A DNA stretch of 64,000 nucleotides from Citrobacter freundii (GCF_029717145.1 NZ_CP099222.1:2852001-2916000), one strand, 5' to 3'. Positions 17,621 through 28,694 are shown, counted from the stretch's first letter. Notes: generated from the letters alone by a model not told the origin. Made by a program: numbers and translations.

Positions 17621-18829
17621 TTATTGTCGCGATTCTGAATCACGCGCATCAACCAACGCCATTAACAACGGTCCCGCCTTTTCCAGTCCTTTTAATCCAT
17701 CCTTAATCCAGACCCCTTTCCCACGCCAGGCCAACCGCGCAGCATGATCAAACTGGTCATAGTCCACCGGATACACCAGCGCCGGAATATTCTTTTGCAA
17801 GCAATGCCACATTATTCCTGCACCACCATGGTGAATGACCGCATCATAGTGCGTTAGCCAGTCATCGTAGTTCACCCAGGATACACGGTAGACATTGTCC
17901 TGCCGCTGCGATTCCGCTGCACAATGATGTCCATCAGTGAAATGAAAAACCCACTCGGGCAACGTACTTGCTAGCGCGATAACAGCTTGCATTACCGTAT
18001 CTTTATGCCAGTCCAGATGTGTACCGAGCGTCACCAGCACATGGCGTTTATTTACTTCAAAGGGCGGTGCAACGCCTTGCGATGGCGGCGTGTAGAGCGC
18101 CGGGCCGGTAAAACTAACCGCAGCGGGCCAGCGACGCGGGAATTCGAATGTTTCTTCGCTTAGTGCCAGTATACGCAGCGGCGAGTAAGTACTTTCGCTG
18201 CCATCCTGCCGGTACAGGCGCGTGATACCGGTCTGGCGAATAACGTCGCGAAATAGCCAGAACACGGCCAGTTTGAACAGTCGCACCTTTTTACGCTGGA
18301 GCGCGTGCCACCCATGCTGAATCGCGTTCTGCGCGGGCATTAACCCGCCGCAATACGCAGGAGCGCCATCGGTGGTTTCCAGCACACAGGGTGACGGCAG
18401 ACTACTCCACCAGGGGATATCCAACCTGCGACAAACTTCGCCGACAATGGGCAGTGTAAAGTCCGCTATCGCCAGATCCGGCGTACCTTCGCGCAGCCAC
18501 AGATGTTCCAGTTCATCGGCAAAATTTTTCAATAACCCCACCACGTGGCGAAACTGCCGATACAGCCGCAGCGGATGGGAGCCAACCGCATATTTCGGAT
18601 TCACCACCTCCAACAGCGGCGTATCGTAATCACCATGCAAAGACAGCCCCATCAGCCCCGCCGCCGCAACAGAAGTAGCCACGCCGTGCGTGCTAATAAT
18701 CCGCACCTGATAGCGTTCAGACAGCGCCCGCCCCATCGCCAGCACCGGATGTAAATGACCGGAAAACGGCGGTGCCAGCAAATCAATGCGGGTGACACCC
18801 GCGGGGATCAGATCAAATAAACGCTGCAT
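17621..18829 (-). CDS. UDP-glycosyltransferase-like protein (GT1 family)
   Basis: A 402-residue GT-B-fold protein. The N-terminus shows the acceptor-domain motif IDLLAPPFSGHLHPVLAMG; the C-terminal donor-binding motif is HHGGAGIMWHCLQKNIPALV followed by YPVDYDQFDHAARL, as in zeaxanthin glucosyltransferase-like and macrolide glycosyltransferases. It starts directly at the stop of the 193-residue gene and is the last of three coupled genes, in company with ketosynthase, epimerase and ceramide-glucosyltransferase-like sequences. Probably glycosylates a lipid or polyketide-like product; the substrate is unknown. Confidence 0.75.
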   Translation of the reverse strand: MQRLFDLIPAGVTRIDLLAPPFSGHLHPVLAMGRALSERYQVRIISTHGVATSVAAAGLMGLSLHGDYDTPLLEVVNPKYAVGSHPLRLYRQFRHVVGLLKNFADELEHLWLREGTPDLAIADFTLPIVGEVCRRLDIPWWSSLPSPCVLETTDGAPAYCGGLMPAQNAIQHGWHALQRKKVRLFKLAVFWLFRDVIRQTGITRLYRQDGSESTYSPLRILALSEETFEFPRRWPAAVSFTGPALYTPPSQGVAPPFEVNKRHVLVTLGTHLDWHKDTVMQAVIALASTLPEWVFHFTDGHHCAAESQRQDNVYRVSWVNYDDWLTHYDAVIHHGGAGIMWHCLQKNIPALVYPVDYDQFDHAARLAWRGKGVWIKDGLKGLEKAGPLLMALVDARDSESRQ

Positions 18830-19392
18830 CTACGCCCCCTGTTTGCCTGTATCAGCAATAAACCGCCGACACAGCGCCGCCAGTTGCGGCTGTTCAAGAT
18901 AATTCATATGGCTGCAGGCAATGCGTTGGTCTGCCTGGCGAAACCAGCAACGAGAAATCCAGTCCTGATCGCCTTGTACCAGCAAGTGATGGCAGTCCGG
19001 TCGGCGGCCCGCCACCGGTCCAAAAGCAAAAACACTGACGCGCGCCAACCACTCTGGCAGTAAGTGCAGTTGGTTAAACAGTTCCAGTCCGCAACTGCCG
19101 GAAAGCAACAACGTATGGCTTGCTGACGCCAGCATCTCCAGCGCCTGTTGTCGGTAGCGCAGGGCAAAGCTGACGTGCTGCGCGCCAAGGTATTCCCGCG
19201 CATTGTTGACACTGGCGCGCAGCAGGCCGGTTGCCAGCCATGGCACGGACTGTACGGTCCACGGAAAATTCACATCCACGTGCTGATGGTGGCCGACGAC
19301 CTGCTGTATAAACGTTGCCTGTGCGGGACTGAGCGAGCAGTTATCCGCACGGCTACGGCCAGTAATAAAGGCAATCTGCAAATCCGGCTTTA

Positions 19393-19411
<19 letters not shown>
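18830..19411 (-). CDS. Hypothetical protein with GSCG motif, possible hydrolase
   Basis: A 193-residue protein overlapping the upstream fusion gene by 19 bp and abutting the glycosyltransferase gene, so translationally coupled to both. The centre, TLLLSGSCGLELFNQL, resembles a serine-nucleophile elbow (GxSxG variant), and a later histidine (CHHLLVQGDQDWISR) fits an alpha/beta-hydrolase plan. Recognition is weak; thioesterase or acyl hydrolase is a guess from the cluster. Confidence 0.5.
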
Positions 19412-21132
<1,721 letters not shown>

Positions 21133-21325
21133 AAAACCAACTGTTGTCTTATTCCATAGAACATTATTACTTAATCAATTCCAAATTACCCGGGCTGATT
21201 TTACTGACTCAAGCGCGGAAGAACCGGAGCGTACACGTAGTACGTGAGGATTCTGAGCACTGCCCAGGTTCGAAATGGCAAGCAAAATAGTCCTAATGGA
21301 ATAGGCTCTAAGCAGGCTTTTTGCT
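21133..21325. other. Intergenic region between fusion gene and cbl
   Basis: About 190 bp. A GC-rich tract at about 21210-21300 (GAGGATTCTGAGCACTGCCC...) resembles conserved enterobacterial intergenic sequence but I cannot assign it. The AAGCAGGCTTTTTGC end may help terminate cbl transcription. Confidence 0.3.
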
Positions 21326-22279
21326 TTATATCTGATAATCAATCATTACTTCATCATCTGGCTCCATCGCTTGTCGCTTGATCTCCTCCACGGATAACCC
21401 TGCATTGCATAACTCGATGAATCGCCATACGTAATTACGTTGTAATTGACCGCGTTTCAAGCCAAGCCAGACGGTATTGGCATCGAATAAATGCCGGGTA
21501 TCAAGACGGGTGAGCGTCCCCTCTTCCTGTTCACCGCTGGATTGCTCTGCCACCAGCCCAATGCCCAGTCCCAGCGCCACATAGGTCTTGATCACATCAG
21601 AGTCCTGCGCGCTGAGGATAATATCTGGCAGTAATCCTTTGCGGGCAAATGCCTCATCAATACGTGAACGCCCGGTGATGCCCTGGCGGTAAGTAATAAG
21701 CGGCCAGCGAGCAATGGCCTCCAGCGTCAGCGGGGACGTCAGGACTAGCGGATGATCGTGAGGTACGAGCAGGCTGTGATGCCAACGAAACCATGGAAAA
21801 GCCACCAATAGGGGATCGCTGCTTAACCGCTCGCTGGCAATACCGATATCTGCCCCACCATTTTGCAATAGTGCGTCGATTTCCTGCGGCGTGCCCTGAA
21901 TTAACTCCAGGCGAACTTCAGGGAAGAGTTCGCGAAACGCTTTAATCACCGCAGGCAGGCTATAACGTGCCTGCGTATGGGTAGTGGCAATCGTCAGCAC
22001 TCCGGAAGTGTCATTGGTAAACAGATCGGCAAGTCGGCGAACATTGCTGGCTTCATTGAGAATACGTTCAGCGATAACCAGCAGGGCTTTACCCGGTTCA
22101 GTCATACCAAGCAGGCGTTTACCGCGGCGGATAAATATTTCGATACCCAGTTCATCTTCAAGCTCGCGAATATGGCGGCTTACCCCCGATTGCGAGGTAT
22201 AAAGGATATTCGCGACCTCCGTCAGGTTGTAATCCTGACGTGCCGCTTCACGGATGATTTTAAGTTGCTGGAAATTCAC
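21326..22279 (-). CDS. cbl: LysR-type regulator Cbl (sulfur assimilation)
   Basis: CysB-like LysR regulator that activates genes for sulfonate/taurine use when sulfate is scarce. The E. coli-type N-terminus VNFQQLKIIREAARQDYNLT indicates a GTG start at 22279 (317 residues); an in-frame ATG at 22297 is less likely. The HTH (VANILYTSQSGVSRHIRELE) and the effector domain are intact. It follows nac by about 100 bp in the same direction, as in E. coli and Klebsiella. Confidence 0.95.
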   Translation of the reverse strand: MNFQQLKIIREAARQDYNLTEVANILYTSQSGVSRHIRELEDELGIEIFIRRGKRLLGMTEPGKALLVIAERILNEASNVRRLADLFTNDTSGVLTIATTHTQARYSLPAVIKAFRELFPEVRLELIQGTPQEIDALLQNGGADIGIASERLSSDPLLVAFPWFRWHHSLLVPHDHPLVLTSPLTLEAIARWPLITYRQGITGRSRIDEAFARKGLLPDIILSAQDSDVIKTYVALGLGIGLVAEQSSGEQEEGTLTRLDTRHLFDANTVWLGLKRGQLQRNYVWRFIELCNAGLSVEEIKRQAMEPDDEVMIDYQI

Positions 22280-22380
22280 TCTACACTCCGGATACATCAG
22301 ACATTACGCTATTGTTAAAGTCTGATGACCGGCATAACAAATAATAAAAACCTGCATCTTATTCCTGCACGGAATAAGGT

Positions 22381-23298
22381 TTAACTCACTAACTGCAGTT
22401 CACGGTTTTCAACTGCCGGGCTACCGACAAGCGACAACAGGATCTCTTTCACCGCCTGAGCCTGAGGCGATAAACTCCCCCTGGCCGACACGTTCAACGA
22501 TAACGGCAAACTCATCGATGGGGTGGTAATACGCGCCATCCAGCCATTTGCCGCATTGCAGAGTGAACGAGCAGCGGACTCCGGTAAAACAGTCACCCCC
22601 ATGCCACTGGCAATTGCTGCGGTTAAGGTGGAAATAGACTCAATTTCCCCAATCACTTTGGCCGTTAAACGGCGTAATGAAAATGCTTCATCTACACGTA
22701 AACGCACCGCGCTGTAATCCCGGGGAAGAAACAGATTCATCTGGGCTACAGCGGCTAAATCAACACTTTGCCCTGGACAATCTCGTGTGCCGACAAGGAA
22801 AAGATCCTCTTTTAGCAATGGCTGGCTAGTAATACCTGCGATCGGAGAACGTTCGTAGAGTACGGCCATGTCGAGCTGACCACTGAGCAACTTTTCGTTT
22901 AGCGCCGCTCCACTGTTCTCATGCAGGTAGATCAACACCTCTGGCAGTTCGGCGCGCACGGTCTGTAATAACGGCATGGTGATAGATGACGCTGCCGTCC
23001 CGGGGGCAAGGCCAATAGACACCTGGCCGCTCAAGGTCTGTCCGATATTACTGACGGCAAGCTGCGCCTGCTCGCACTGCCGCAAAATCGTGCGGGCGTG
23101 GGTATAAAGCACCTTTCCAGCGTCAGTCGGTGTCACTCCGCGCTTAGTACGAATCAGCAACTGTTGATCCAGTTCGCCTTCCAGCGTAGCAACCTGTTGG
23201 CTCAACGCGGGTTGCGCAATATGCAACACTTCCGCTGCCTGGGTCAGGCTACCAATATCGACGATTTTTACGAAATATTTCAGCCGTCTGAAGTTCAT
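22381..23298 (-). CDS. nac: Nitrogen assimilation control LysR regulator Nac
   Basis: LysR-type regulator that couples sigma-70 genes to nitrogen limitation. I set the start at 23298 (MNFRRLKYFVKIVDIGSL), with AGGAGG upstream, giving 305 residues as in E. coli; the open frame extends to 23490 without support. The HTH is LTQAAEVLHIAQPALSQQVATLE. A sigma-54 promoter match lies upstream at 23353-23369. Confidence 0.95.
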   Translation of the reverse strand: MNFRRLKYFVKIVDIGSLTQAAEVLHIAQPALSQQVATLEGELDQQLLIRTKRGVTPTDAGKVLYTHARTILRQCEQAQLAVSNIGQTLSGQVSIGLAPGTAASSITMPLLQTVRAELPEVLIYLHENSGAALNEKLLSGQLDMAVLYERSPIAGITSQPLLKEDLFLVGTRDCPGQSVDLAAVAQMNLFLPRDYSAVRLRVDEAFSLRRLTAKVIGEIESISTLTAAIASGMGVTVLPESAARSLCNAANGWMARITTPSMSLPLSLNVSARGSLSPQAQAVKEILLSLVGSPAVENRELQLVS

Positions 23299-23352
23299 TT
23301 TGCCTCCTGTCGGAATACCAGAACCCGTGCTGGCAGTCATGTTCATCAGGTT

Positions 23353-23369
23353 TGCAAAATGCTTGCCAG
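23353..23369 (-). promoter_or_regulatory. Sigma-54 promoter of nac
   Basis: On the minus strand CTGGCAAGCATTTTGCA has GG and GC elements exactly 10 nt apart, as for RpoN -24/-12 promoters. Distance to the nac start is about 55 bp. nac is known to be NtrC/RpoN dependent. A loose NtrC-like dyad (GCACCA-N6-GGCA) lies at about 23486. Confidence 0.7.
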
Positions 23370-23577
23370 TTTCGAGTGAGTACGGGCCACAGCGCTCAGT
23401 GCCCGTAAAACAAGGCCTGGAGGTCAATGATAAATATTCTTTACCCTGGCAGCCGTCTTTTCCTCTGCCCCACCACATGCTGTGGCGCACCAGAATAGGG
23501 CAACAATCTAAAAAGCGGGAAAGATCGCCGCTTTGTTGATTTTGTCAGCAAACAAACTCGCAATTGCATTTACCCCT

Positions 23578-23606
23578 TTGACAACACCCGCGCCCCTCGC
23601 TAATAT
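23578..23606 (+). promoter_or_regulatory. Promoter of tRNA-Asn copy 2
   Basis: TTGACA at 23578-23583 and TAATAT at 23601-23606, 17-bp spacing, with the same GC-rich discriminator as copy 1. Confidence 0.85.
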
Positions 23607-23624
23607 GCGCCTCGTTCACACGAT

Positions 23625-23700
23625 TCCTCTGTAGTTCAGTCGGTAGAACGGCGGACTGTTAATCCGTATGTCACTGGTTCGAGTCCAGTCAGAGGAGCCA
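23625..23700 (+). tRNA. asnV: tRNA-Asn (anticodon GUU), copy 2; left end of island
   Basis: Identical 76-nt sequence to copy 1, CCA encoded. It lies upstream of and divergent from nac, the position of asnV in E. coli. Its last 24 nt plus one A form the left attachment repeat of the island; the 3' end was restored by the integrating element. Confidence 0.95.
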
Positions 23701-23701
23701 A
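23677..23701 (+). repeat. attL direct repeat
   Basis: 25-bp left copy: the T-arm and acceptor end of tRNA-Asn plus one A. Repeated exactly at 47884-47908. Confidence 0.92.
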
Positions 23702-23710
23702 TTTAAGGGA

Positions 23711-23737
23711 AGCAGACGTTCACTGACGTCTGCTTTC
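23711..23737 (+). terminator. Terminator supplied by island to tRNA-Asn
   Basis: AGCAGACGT at 23711-23719 pairs with ACGTCTGCT at 23726-23734. It takes the place of the original chromosomal terminator, which now stands beyond the right attachment site at 47917-47947. Confidence 0.7.
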
Positions 23738-23879
23738 TGCATTTCTATCAGTTGGTTATCCCTTCTTTCACGTTCACCCTCGTTCACTAAAAACCACTCG
23801 AAGCCATACCCATTTGCTGGTAAAAATGTTGGTAATGGTAGTTCGATTGCGTTTTTACCAACAAACGGGGGATGTCGTT

Positions 23880-25154
23880 ATGCCACTTACTGATACTAAA
23901 GTAAAAAATGCCAAGCCCCTCGATAAGGAATACAAGCTGACTGATGGCTTCGGTATGTTCCTTCGCGTTACCCCGAAGGGTTCCAAATACTGGCAAATGG
24001 CTTACCGCTTCGAAGGGAAGCAAAAACTCTTCTCTATTGGTGTTTACCCTGCTGTTTCTCTTTCTGACGCAAGGCAACGCCGTGATGAAGCTAAAAGACT
24101 TCTTGCTCAAGGCATTGATCCTAACGCCAAGAAACAGGCCGAAGTTAAAGAGCTTAAAGCAAAGCGTGATAACACCCGAACATTCAAAGCCGTGACCAAG
24201 GCGTGGTTTTCTACCAAAAAGAAATGGTCTGAAGATTACCAGAACACTGTCTGGACCCGCCTTGACAACTACATATTCCCGGACATTGGCAACAGAGACG
24301 TTACCGGGCTTACCACTGGCGATCTTTTAGTCCCCCTCAAAAAAGTGGAAGCCCTTGGTTATCTGGAAGTTGCCACACGGGTTAAGCAATATGTCACCTC
24401 TATCCTGCGTTATGCCGTCCAACAGCAGCTTATCCGCTATAACCCGGCTTACGATCTGGAAGGCTCCATACAGAAACCTGAAACTGAACACCGTCCTGCT
24501 CTGGAGCTTGAAGAGATTCCCTTGCTACTTGAACGTATTGATACCTACAAAGGCCGCAGACTCACCACACTGGCGATTCAACTTAACCTGCAGGTATTTG
24601 TTCGTTCCAGTGAGCTACGCTTCGCCAGATGGTCAGAAATCGATTTCAAGAGCAAGCTGTGGGTTATCCCCGAACAGCGGGAAGTCATCGAAGGGGTGAA
24701 ATATTCAGGCCGTGGCACCAAGATGAAGCGTAAACATTTCATCCCTCTCTGCCGTCAGGCAATCATGTTGCTGGAAGAAATTAAACAGCTCACCTATGAA
24801 GATGGCAATGATGATGGTTTTATCTTCACGGGTAGCTATGACAGCTTTAAACCGATGAGTGAAAACACCATCAACAAGGCGCTACGTAAGATGGGCTACG
24901 ATACCCGACAGGACATTTGTGGTCATGGCTTCCGGACACTTGCCTGTAGTGCCTTAATTGAGTCCGGTTTGTGGTCAGAAGACGCTGTAGAGCTTCAAAT
25001 GAGTCACAAGGAAAGCAATAGTGTCCGCGCCGCTTATACCCACAAAGCCAAACACCTTGACCAGCGCCGCCTGATGCTACAGTGGTGGGCTGATTATCTG
25101 GATGAGAACAGCAACGGTATGGTTAGGCCGTTTGAATTTGCTAAAAAATTATAG
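23880..25154 (+). CDS. P4-type tyrosine integrase of the island
   Basis: A 424-residue recombinase from ATG 23880 (MPLTDTKVKNAKPLDKEYKL), the standard P4-family start; upstream in-frame codons lie close to the tRNA and lack a typical N-terminus. Visible are the DUF4102-like arm domain (residues 1-85), catalytic Arg (RSSELRFARWSEID), HxxR (HGFRTLACSAL) and the nucleophile Tyr (RAAYTHKAK). It is 180 bp from the tRNA end, transcribed inward. Appears intact. Confidence 0.93.
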   Translation: MPLTDTKVKNAKPLDKEYKLTDGFGMFLRVTPKGSKYWQMAYRFEGKQKLFSIGVYPAVSLSDARQRRDEAKRLLAQGIDPNAKKQAEVKELKAKRDNTRTFKAVTKAWFSTKKKWSEDYQNTVWTRLDNYIFPDIGNRDVTGLTTGDLLVPLKKVEALGYLEVATRVKQYVTSILRYAVQQQLIRYNPAYDLEGSIQKPETEHRPALELEEIPLLLERIDTYKGRRLTTLAIQLNLQVFVRSSELRFARWSEIDFKSKLWVIPEQREVIEGVKYSGRGTKMKRKHFIPLCRQAIMLLEEIKQLTYEDGNDDGFIFTGSYDSFKPMSENTINKALRKMGYDTRQDICGHGFRTLACSALIESGLWSEDAVELQMSHKESNSVRAAYTHKAKHLDQRRLMLQWWADYLDENSNGMVRPFEFAKKL

Positions 25155-25249
25155 CGATTACAACCAAGGATGGTTGATTCTTCTCAGAGGGATGAGATAC
25201 TGACAGAAGTATCTACATAAAGTTAATCAATAGAATAGGATTTTCAACA

Positions 25250-26011
25250 TTGATAAACCCTCTCTCTTTTTTCACATTTCTTTACTCGTTAAGCAAAGAT
25301 GTCCCGGATGCAGTGAACATTCAATACGAAGCACCGATGCCAAGTTTGTTGCCTCCCGAATTACATGATAAAGCAGAAATAGAAGGATTTTTCACCTCTC
25401 AAGTATGGATGGAAAATCTATCAGGAAAAGTATTAGATAATATAAGGATTAATCTTACGGCACCTTTATCCTATGCCCCGATAGTGAGAACAAATAAAAA
25501 ACACCGCATTATAGAATACAGTTACGACCCAAAAACATATGAACTAACATTCCAAAAATTAGATCCTAAAGAATCTCTAAGAATAACATTCTTTCCATCT
25601 TTAGATTTCATATCTTCTTTCAAAAAACCACAAATAATAATTAACAATCAAGAGTTAAGTAAATCTAGAGAGTTTGTTGGATTTTGTCGAAAATATCCAT
25701 TACTAACTTTCTGGGGAATTTTTATTATTTTATTTACAATCACAGCATTAACATTCTCAGGATACAATACCCTTCGATACTATGGAATAATAGATAAAAA
25801 CTCTGACATTTCATTAATGAATCAGGCAAATGAAAGAATGAAAGGTTATGGATGCCCATTGAATGTTGGAGTTGTTGACGAAAAACTAAAAGAAACTGTT
25901 AAAAGTACATTTGGATACCCTTCTGCAATACTCCAGTTTAATGGCGTGAAAAATACACAAGAGCTATGGAAAAAAGAGAAAATAGTCTATCTCGATTGCA
26001 ACCCTAATTAA
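25250..26011 (+). CDS. Membrane-anchored protein, unknown (paired with 26032 gene)
   Basis: A 253-residue protein, apparently with a TTG start and an AATAGGA site. Residues 1-145 look like a soluble beta-rich domain (SQVWMENLSGKVLDNIRINLT resembles an extracellular-like sandwich strand pattern), residues about 150-172 are a single strong membrane helix (LLTFWGIFIILFTITALTF), and a short C-terminal domain of 80 residues follows. No known family recognised. It is 20 bp upstream of the nuclease-like gene and very likely cotranscribed with it, directly behind the integrase where islands often carry defence cargo. Confidence 0.55.
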   Translation: MINPLSFFTFLYSLSKDVPDAVNIQYEAPMPSLLPPELHDKAEIEGFFTSQVWMENLSGKVLDNIRINLTAPLSYAPIVRTNKKHRIIEYSYDPKTYELTFQKLDPKESLRITFFPSLDFISSFKKPQIIINNQELSKSREFVGFCRKYPLLTFWGIFIILFTITALTFSGYNTLRYYGIIDKNSDISLMNQANERMKGYGCPLNVGVVDEKLKETVKSTFGYPSAILQFNGVKNTQELWKKEKIVYLDCNPN

Positions 26012-26031
26012 TATAATCACAAGGATCTTCT

Positions 26032-27081
26032 ATGGATTTTTTCTCACCTGTAGTAAACGAAGATAAATTTCATGAAAATTTTAAAAGAGTATTATTAAAA
26101 AATGATAAGTTGTCTCAAGCACTTTTTAATCAATGGGCTGAAGGATTTGTTGACAGAGATAACAAAATAGTAAAAGAATTTCAAACATCATTCAACTCAA
26201 CATTTTGGGAAGTCTATCTTTATGCAGCGATCAAAAATTATGGCTTAGATGTTGACTTTAATTTCTCCACACCGGATTTCTGTATATCCGATTCAGACTT
26301 TGTCATTGAAGCCACAACGGCAAATGCGGCAAGGGACAAAACACCTGAGTGGGAAAAAAATTATACACCAGAAGAGATGGTGAAGTTAAACCGATTTGGA
26401 GAGTTGAATAGAGAAGCTATTATAAGGCTCAGTAGTGCTATAACGCAAAAAGACAGAAAATATAATAGCAGTTATTCAAAGTTGGATCATGTCAAAGGTA
26501 AAGCATTTGTTTTGGCCGTAGCACCATTTGAACAGCCATATTTTAACTTGCAGTATGATCGTGCAATCAGAGCTGTGTTATATAGTGATTACGTAAATGA
26601 AGATGTTTATTTAGATAATCCAGAGCTATATCCTGAAGGACCTCCAAATCAACATTTAGATTATATTATCAAAGATAATGGCGCGGAAGTGCCGCTCGGT
26701 TTTTTTTGTGATGAGCAGTACGAGAATATTAGTGCCATCATTTTTAATTGCAACGCAACTTGGGGTAAGGTTGTTGCATTAGCGAATAAAAATAATCCAA
26801 ATGGTCAAATCAGCTCGGTTTGGGCCGTTCCACCAGAAGGTAAACCGGAGGGTGAAATATGTAAGCCCTCAGAATATATTGAAAACATTCTGGACGGCTT
26901 GATGATATTTCACAATCCCTATGCAAAAAATCCACTTTCTCCACATGTTTTTAGATCTGATCGAGTAGTTCAATTCTTCCCCGATCATAAAACCATGACG
27001 CTACAAGTGGAAAACTATAATAACTGTCTACACTCCAGAAGTGTAATTGTCACCAATTATAAAAGCACGGCCACTAGATGA
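26032..27081 (+). CDS. Putative PD-(D/E)xK-like nuclease, unknown family
   Basis: A 349-residue soluble protein with a good AAGGATCT site. The N-terminal half holds the order typical of the restriction-endonuclease fold: an acidic helix (STFWEVYLYAAIKNYG), then TPDF, then FVIEATTANA about 15 residues later, matching D-(x)n-E-x-T/K with Thr replacing Lys. The C-terminal half (residues 155-330) is unassigned. Overlap of function with its membrane-protein partner is inferred only from the 20-bp spacing. A strong terminator follows at 27110. Confidence 0.5.
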   Translation: MDFFSPVVNEDKFHENFKRVLLKNDKLSQALFNQWAEGFVDRDNKIVKEFQTSFNSTFWEVYLYAAIKNYGLDVDFNFSTPDFCISDSDFVIEATTANAARDKTPEWEKNYTPEEMVKLNRFGELNREAIIRLSSAITQKDRKYNSSYSKLDHVKGKAFVLAVAPFEQPYFNLQYDRAIRAVLYSDYVNEDVYLDNPELYPEGPPNQHLDYIIKDNGAEVPLGFFCDEQYENISAIIFNCNATWGKVVALANKNNPNGQISSVWAVPPEGKPEGEICKPSEYIENILDGLMIFHNPYAKNPLSPHVFRSDRVVQFFPDHKTMTLQVENYNNCLHSRSVIVTNYKSTATR

Positions 27082-27109
27082 ATCATAAAATATCAATACT
27101 CCAACAAGA

Positions 27110-27129
27110 AAAGGGCCTTTCGGCCCTTT
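27110..27129 (+). terminator. Terminator of the two-gene unit
   Basis: AAAGGGCC-TTTC-GGCCCTTT hairpin, 29 bp after the stop codon at 27081. It also forms the left edge of repeat element A. Confidence 0.75.
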
Positions 27130-27420
27130 CATTTTCCCTAAAAGGGAACTACCCATTGGGTAGAATACATATCCCCACACTTGAGGCAACTCAATCAGCC
27201 CATTGGGCTGTAAACTACTCCCCATATATGAGGCAATCAGACACTCCAATGAAGTGAATATTCGCAAGGAACACATATTAAATATAATATTTAACATCGA
27301 TTGTCAAAAACATCTAACTGGTTTTTTGAAAAATATTATCATATCCATCAAACTTAACCCTCCACAGCAAACTATCCGGAGGATTAAACTGAGTTCCTGA
27401 CGCCTTATCTCTTTTATATT
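27110..27420. repeat. 311-bp structured repeat, copy A
   Basis: Direct repeat of 29114-29424 with a constant offset of 2004 bp and no net indels. Outer thirds are highly conserved, the centre is diverged. It contains tandem hairpin modules about 47 bp apart: CTACCCATTGGGTAG (27149-27163), CAGCCCATTGGGCTG (27196-27210), CACT...AGTG (27242-27256), each followed by a related linker with CCCCA and TGAGGCAA, and a final stem CCTCC...GGAGG. No open frame is conserved between copies, so it is probably an RNA or DNA-binding element. Confidence 0.8.
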
Positions 27421-27527
27421 ACCCCCTGAAATATCAAGGTAAGAAATGTAATATGTACAGAAAAAATGAATCCCCCTCTAGATAAAAACATATTATTGGT
27501 AATGTCATGCCTTATATACATAATAAA

Positions 27528-28124
27528 TTATACTGCTGATAACTCATATGCCTTAGATACTGTTTCCTGAACAAAGTATTTTACTTGAGGAAGAAGACGA
27601 TCATATGCAGTATCAATATCCTTCAATTCTTCACCTTCTATCCATGATGAATATGCTGTAGCAAGTTCATTAGACACCATTCCCTCATGCTTTATAGCAT
27701 TATTTATAAGTCTTAATTCATTGTATGCATCATAACCCGTCAGTGTCTCAACTTCCTCATGGCGTGTTATGAGCTTTAATTTTCCGATAAACCTTTTTTT
27801 ACCATTATTATAAAATTTTTTATCGATTACTTTAGATATTTTCACTTCAACACTCTTAAATAATGCCAAAATACTTAACTCGTCAGATAGGGATTTTATA
27901 TTGCTGGCATTTATCATTAAATCTACTAAGTGATCTTTATATTCATCAATGTCAAAAGCATGCCCATCACTATCAAAGGTCCTTTCATTAATATTATCAT
28001 ATTCCTTTTTAAGTTTATTGATTCTACGTTCAGTTGAACTTTTGATTAATGAACGTAATTCATCTATATCTTCATGATCAAGACGCTTGTCAAAATTCTC
28101 AAAAACTTTGTTCCAAGAAACCAT
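27528..28124 (-). CDS. Hypothetical helical protein, HEPN-like hint
   Basis: A 198-residue protein, strongly charged and helical, with GAGCGG-like site before ATG 28124. The N-terminus is coiled-coil-like (RRINKLKKEYDNIN). The segment ELRLINNAIKHEG resembles the R...N..KH signature seen in HEPN-type and RiboL-PSP-HEPN proteins, but this alone is not proof. It lies alone between repeat copy A and the H-NS pseudogene. Function unknown. Confidence 0.55.
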   Translation of the reverse strand: MVSWNKVFENFDKRLDHEDIDELRSLIKSSTERRINKLKKEYDNINERTFDSDGHAFDIDEYKDHLVDLMINASNIKSLSDELSILALFKSVEVKISKVIDKKFYNNGKKRFIGKLKLITRHEEVETLTGYDAYNELRLINNAIKHEGMVSNELATAYSSWIEGEELKDIDTAYDRLLPQVKYFVQETVSKAYELSAV

Positions 28125-28326
28125 TTTACCGCTCCTGTATTGTTAACAAAAGACATTATAATCATATTAATTTATTAGTGACAAGGTTTACCTCTATAAT
28201 AAAATGGCTATTATCTTCCTCCATCATTCAAAAATATTTTCGTATCATTATTAAAAATAAAAGTATGTTCAAGGTAATGAAGGTGGAATAGGAAAAGATA
28301 TAACTCTATTAAATATTATTTTTTAA

Positions 28327-28632
28327 AATAACATTCGCACCCTGCGTGCTCAGGCTCGTGAAGCAACGCTGGAGACATTGGGAGAGATGCTTGATAAGCT
28401 CACTACCATCATTGAAGAACGTCGTAAAGATGAAACAAGTGCTCGACAAGAACAAGCTAAACATCAGGCCAAACTTGCAGCCTTCCGTGTTAAATTGCTC
28501 TAGGATGGAATTGATCCTTCTGAACTCCTTGAAGGTTTGAAATCCAAACCATCTAAATCAAAATGTGAACCTCGTCCTGCTAAATATAAATATCTTGACG
28601 AGAATGGTGCTGAACAGACATGGACATGTTAG
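28327..28632 (+). pseudogene. H-NS paralog, decayed
   Basis: Reading from 28327 gives NNIRTLRAQAREATLETLGE, MLDKLTTIIEERRKDE and, after an in-frame TAG at about 28501, [16 protein letters not shown] and [19 protein letters not shown], i.e. the whole H-NS fold from residue 9 to the DNA-binding domain. The start codon and first residues are missing, one stop interrupts the linker, and a stop after TWTC removes the final GQGRTP-type loop. Three independent lesions make it non-functional. Close similarity to H-NS suggests recent decay of an island-borne paralog. Confidence 0.85.
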
Positions 28633-28694
28633 CCCCTCCTAAAGTCAAATATACTCTATTAATCATTGATATAGTGTATTATCAACAGCTGTTG

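Noticed and set aside
27149..27260. CRISPR-like array (stems at about 47-bp period)
   Set aside because: Only three diverged units, no constant repeat, linkers are themselves related rather than unique spacers, and no cas gene is present.
28346..28540. Plus-strand open frame of 64 codons
   Set aside because: Out-of-frame shadow of the decayed H-NS gene.
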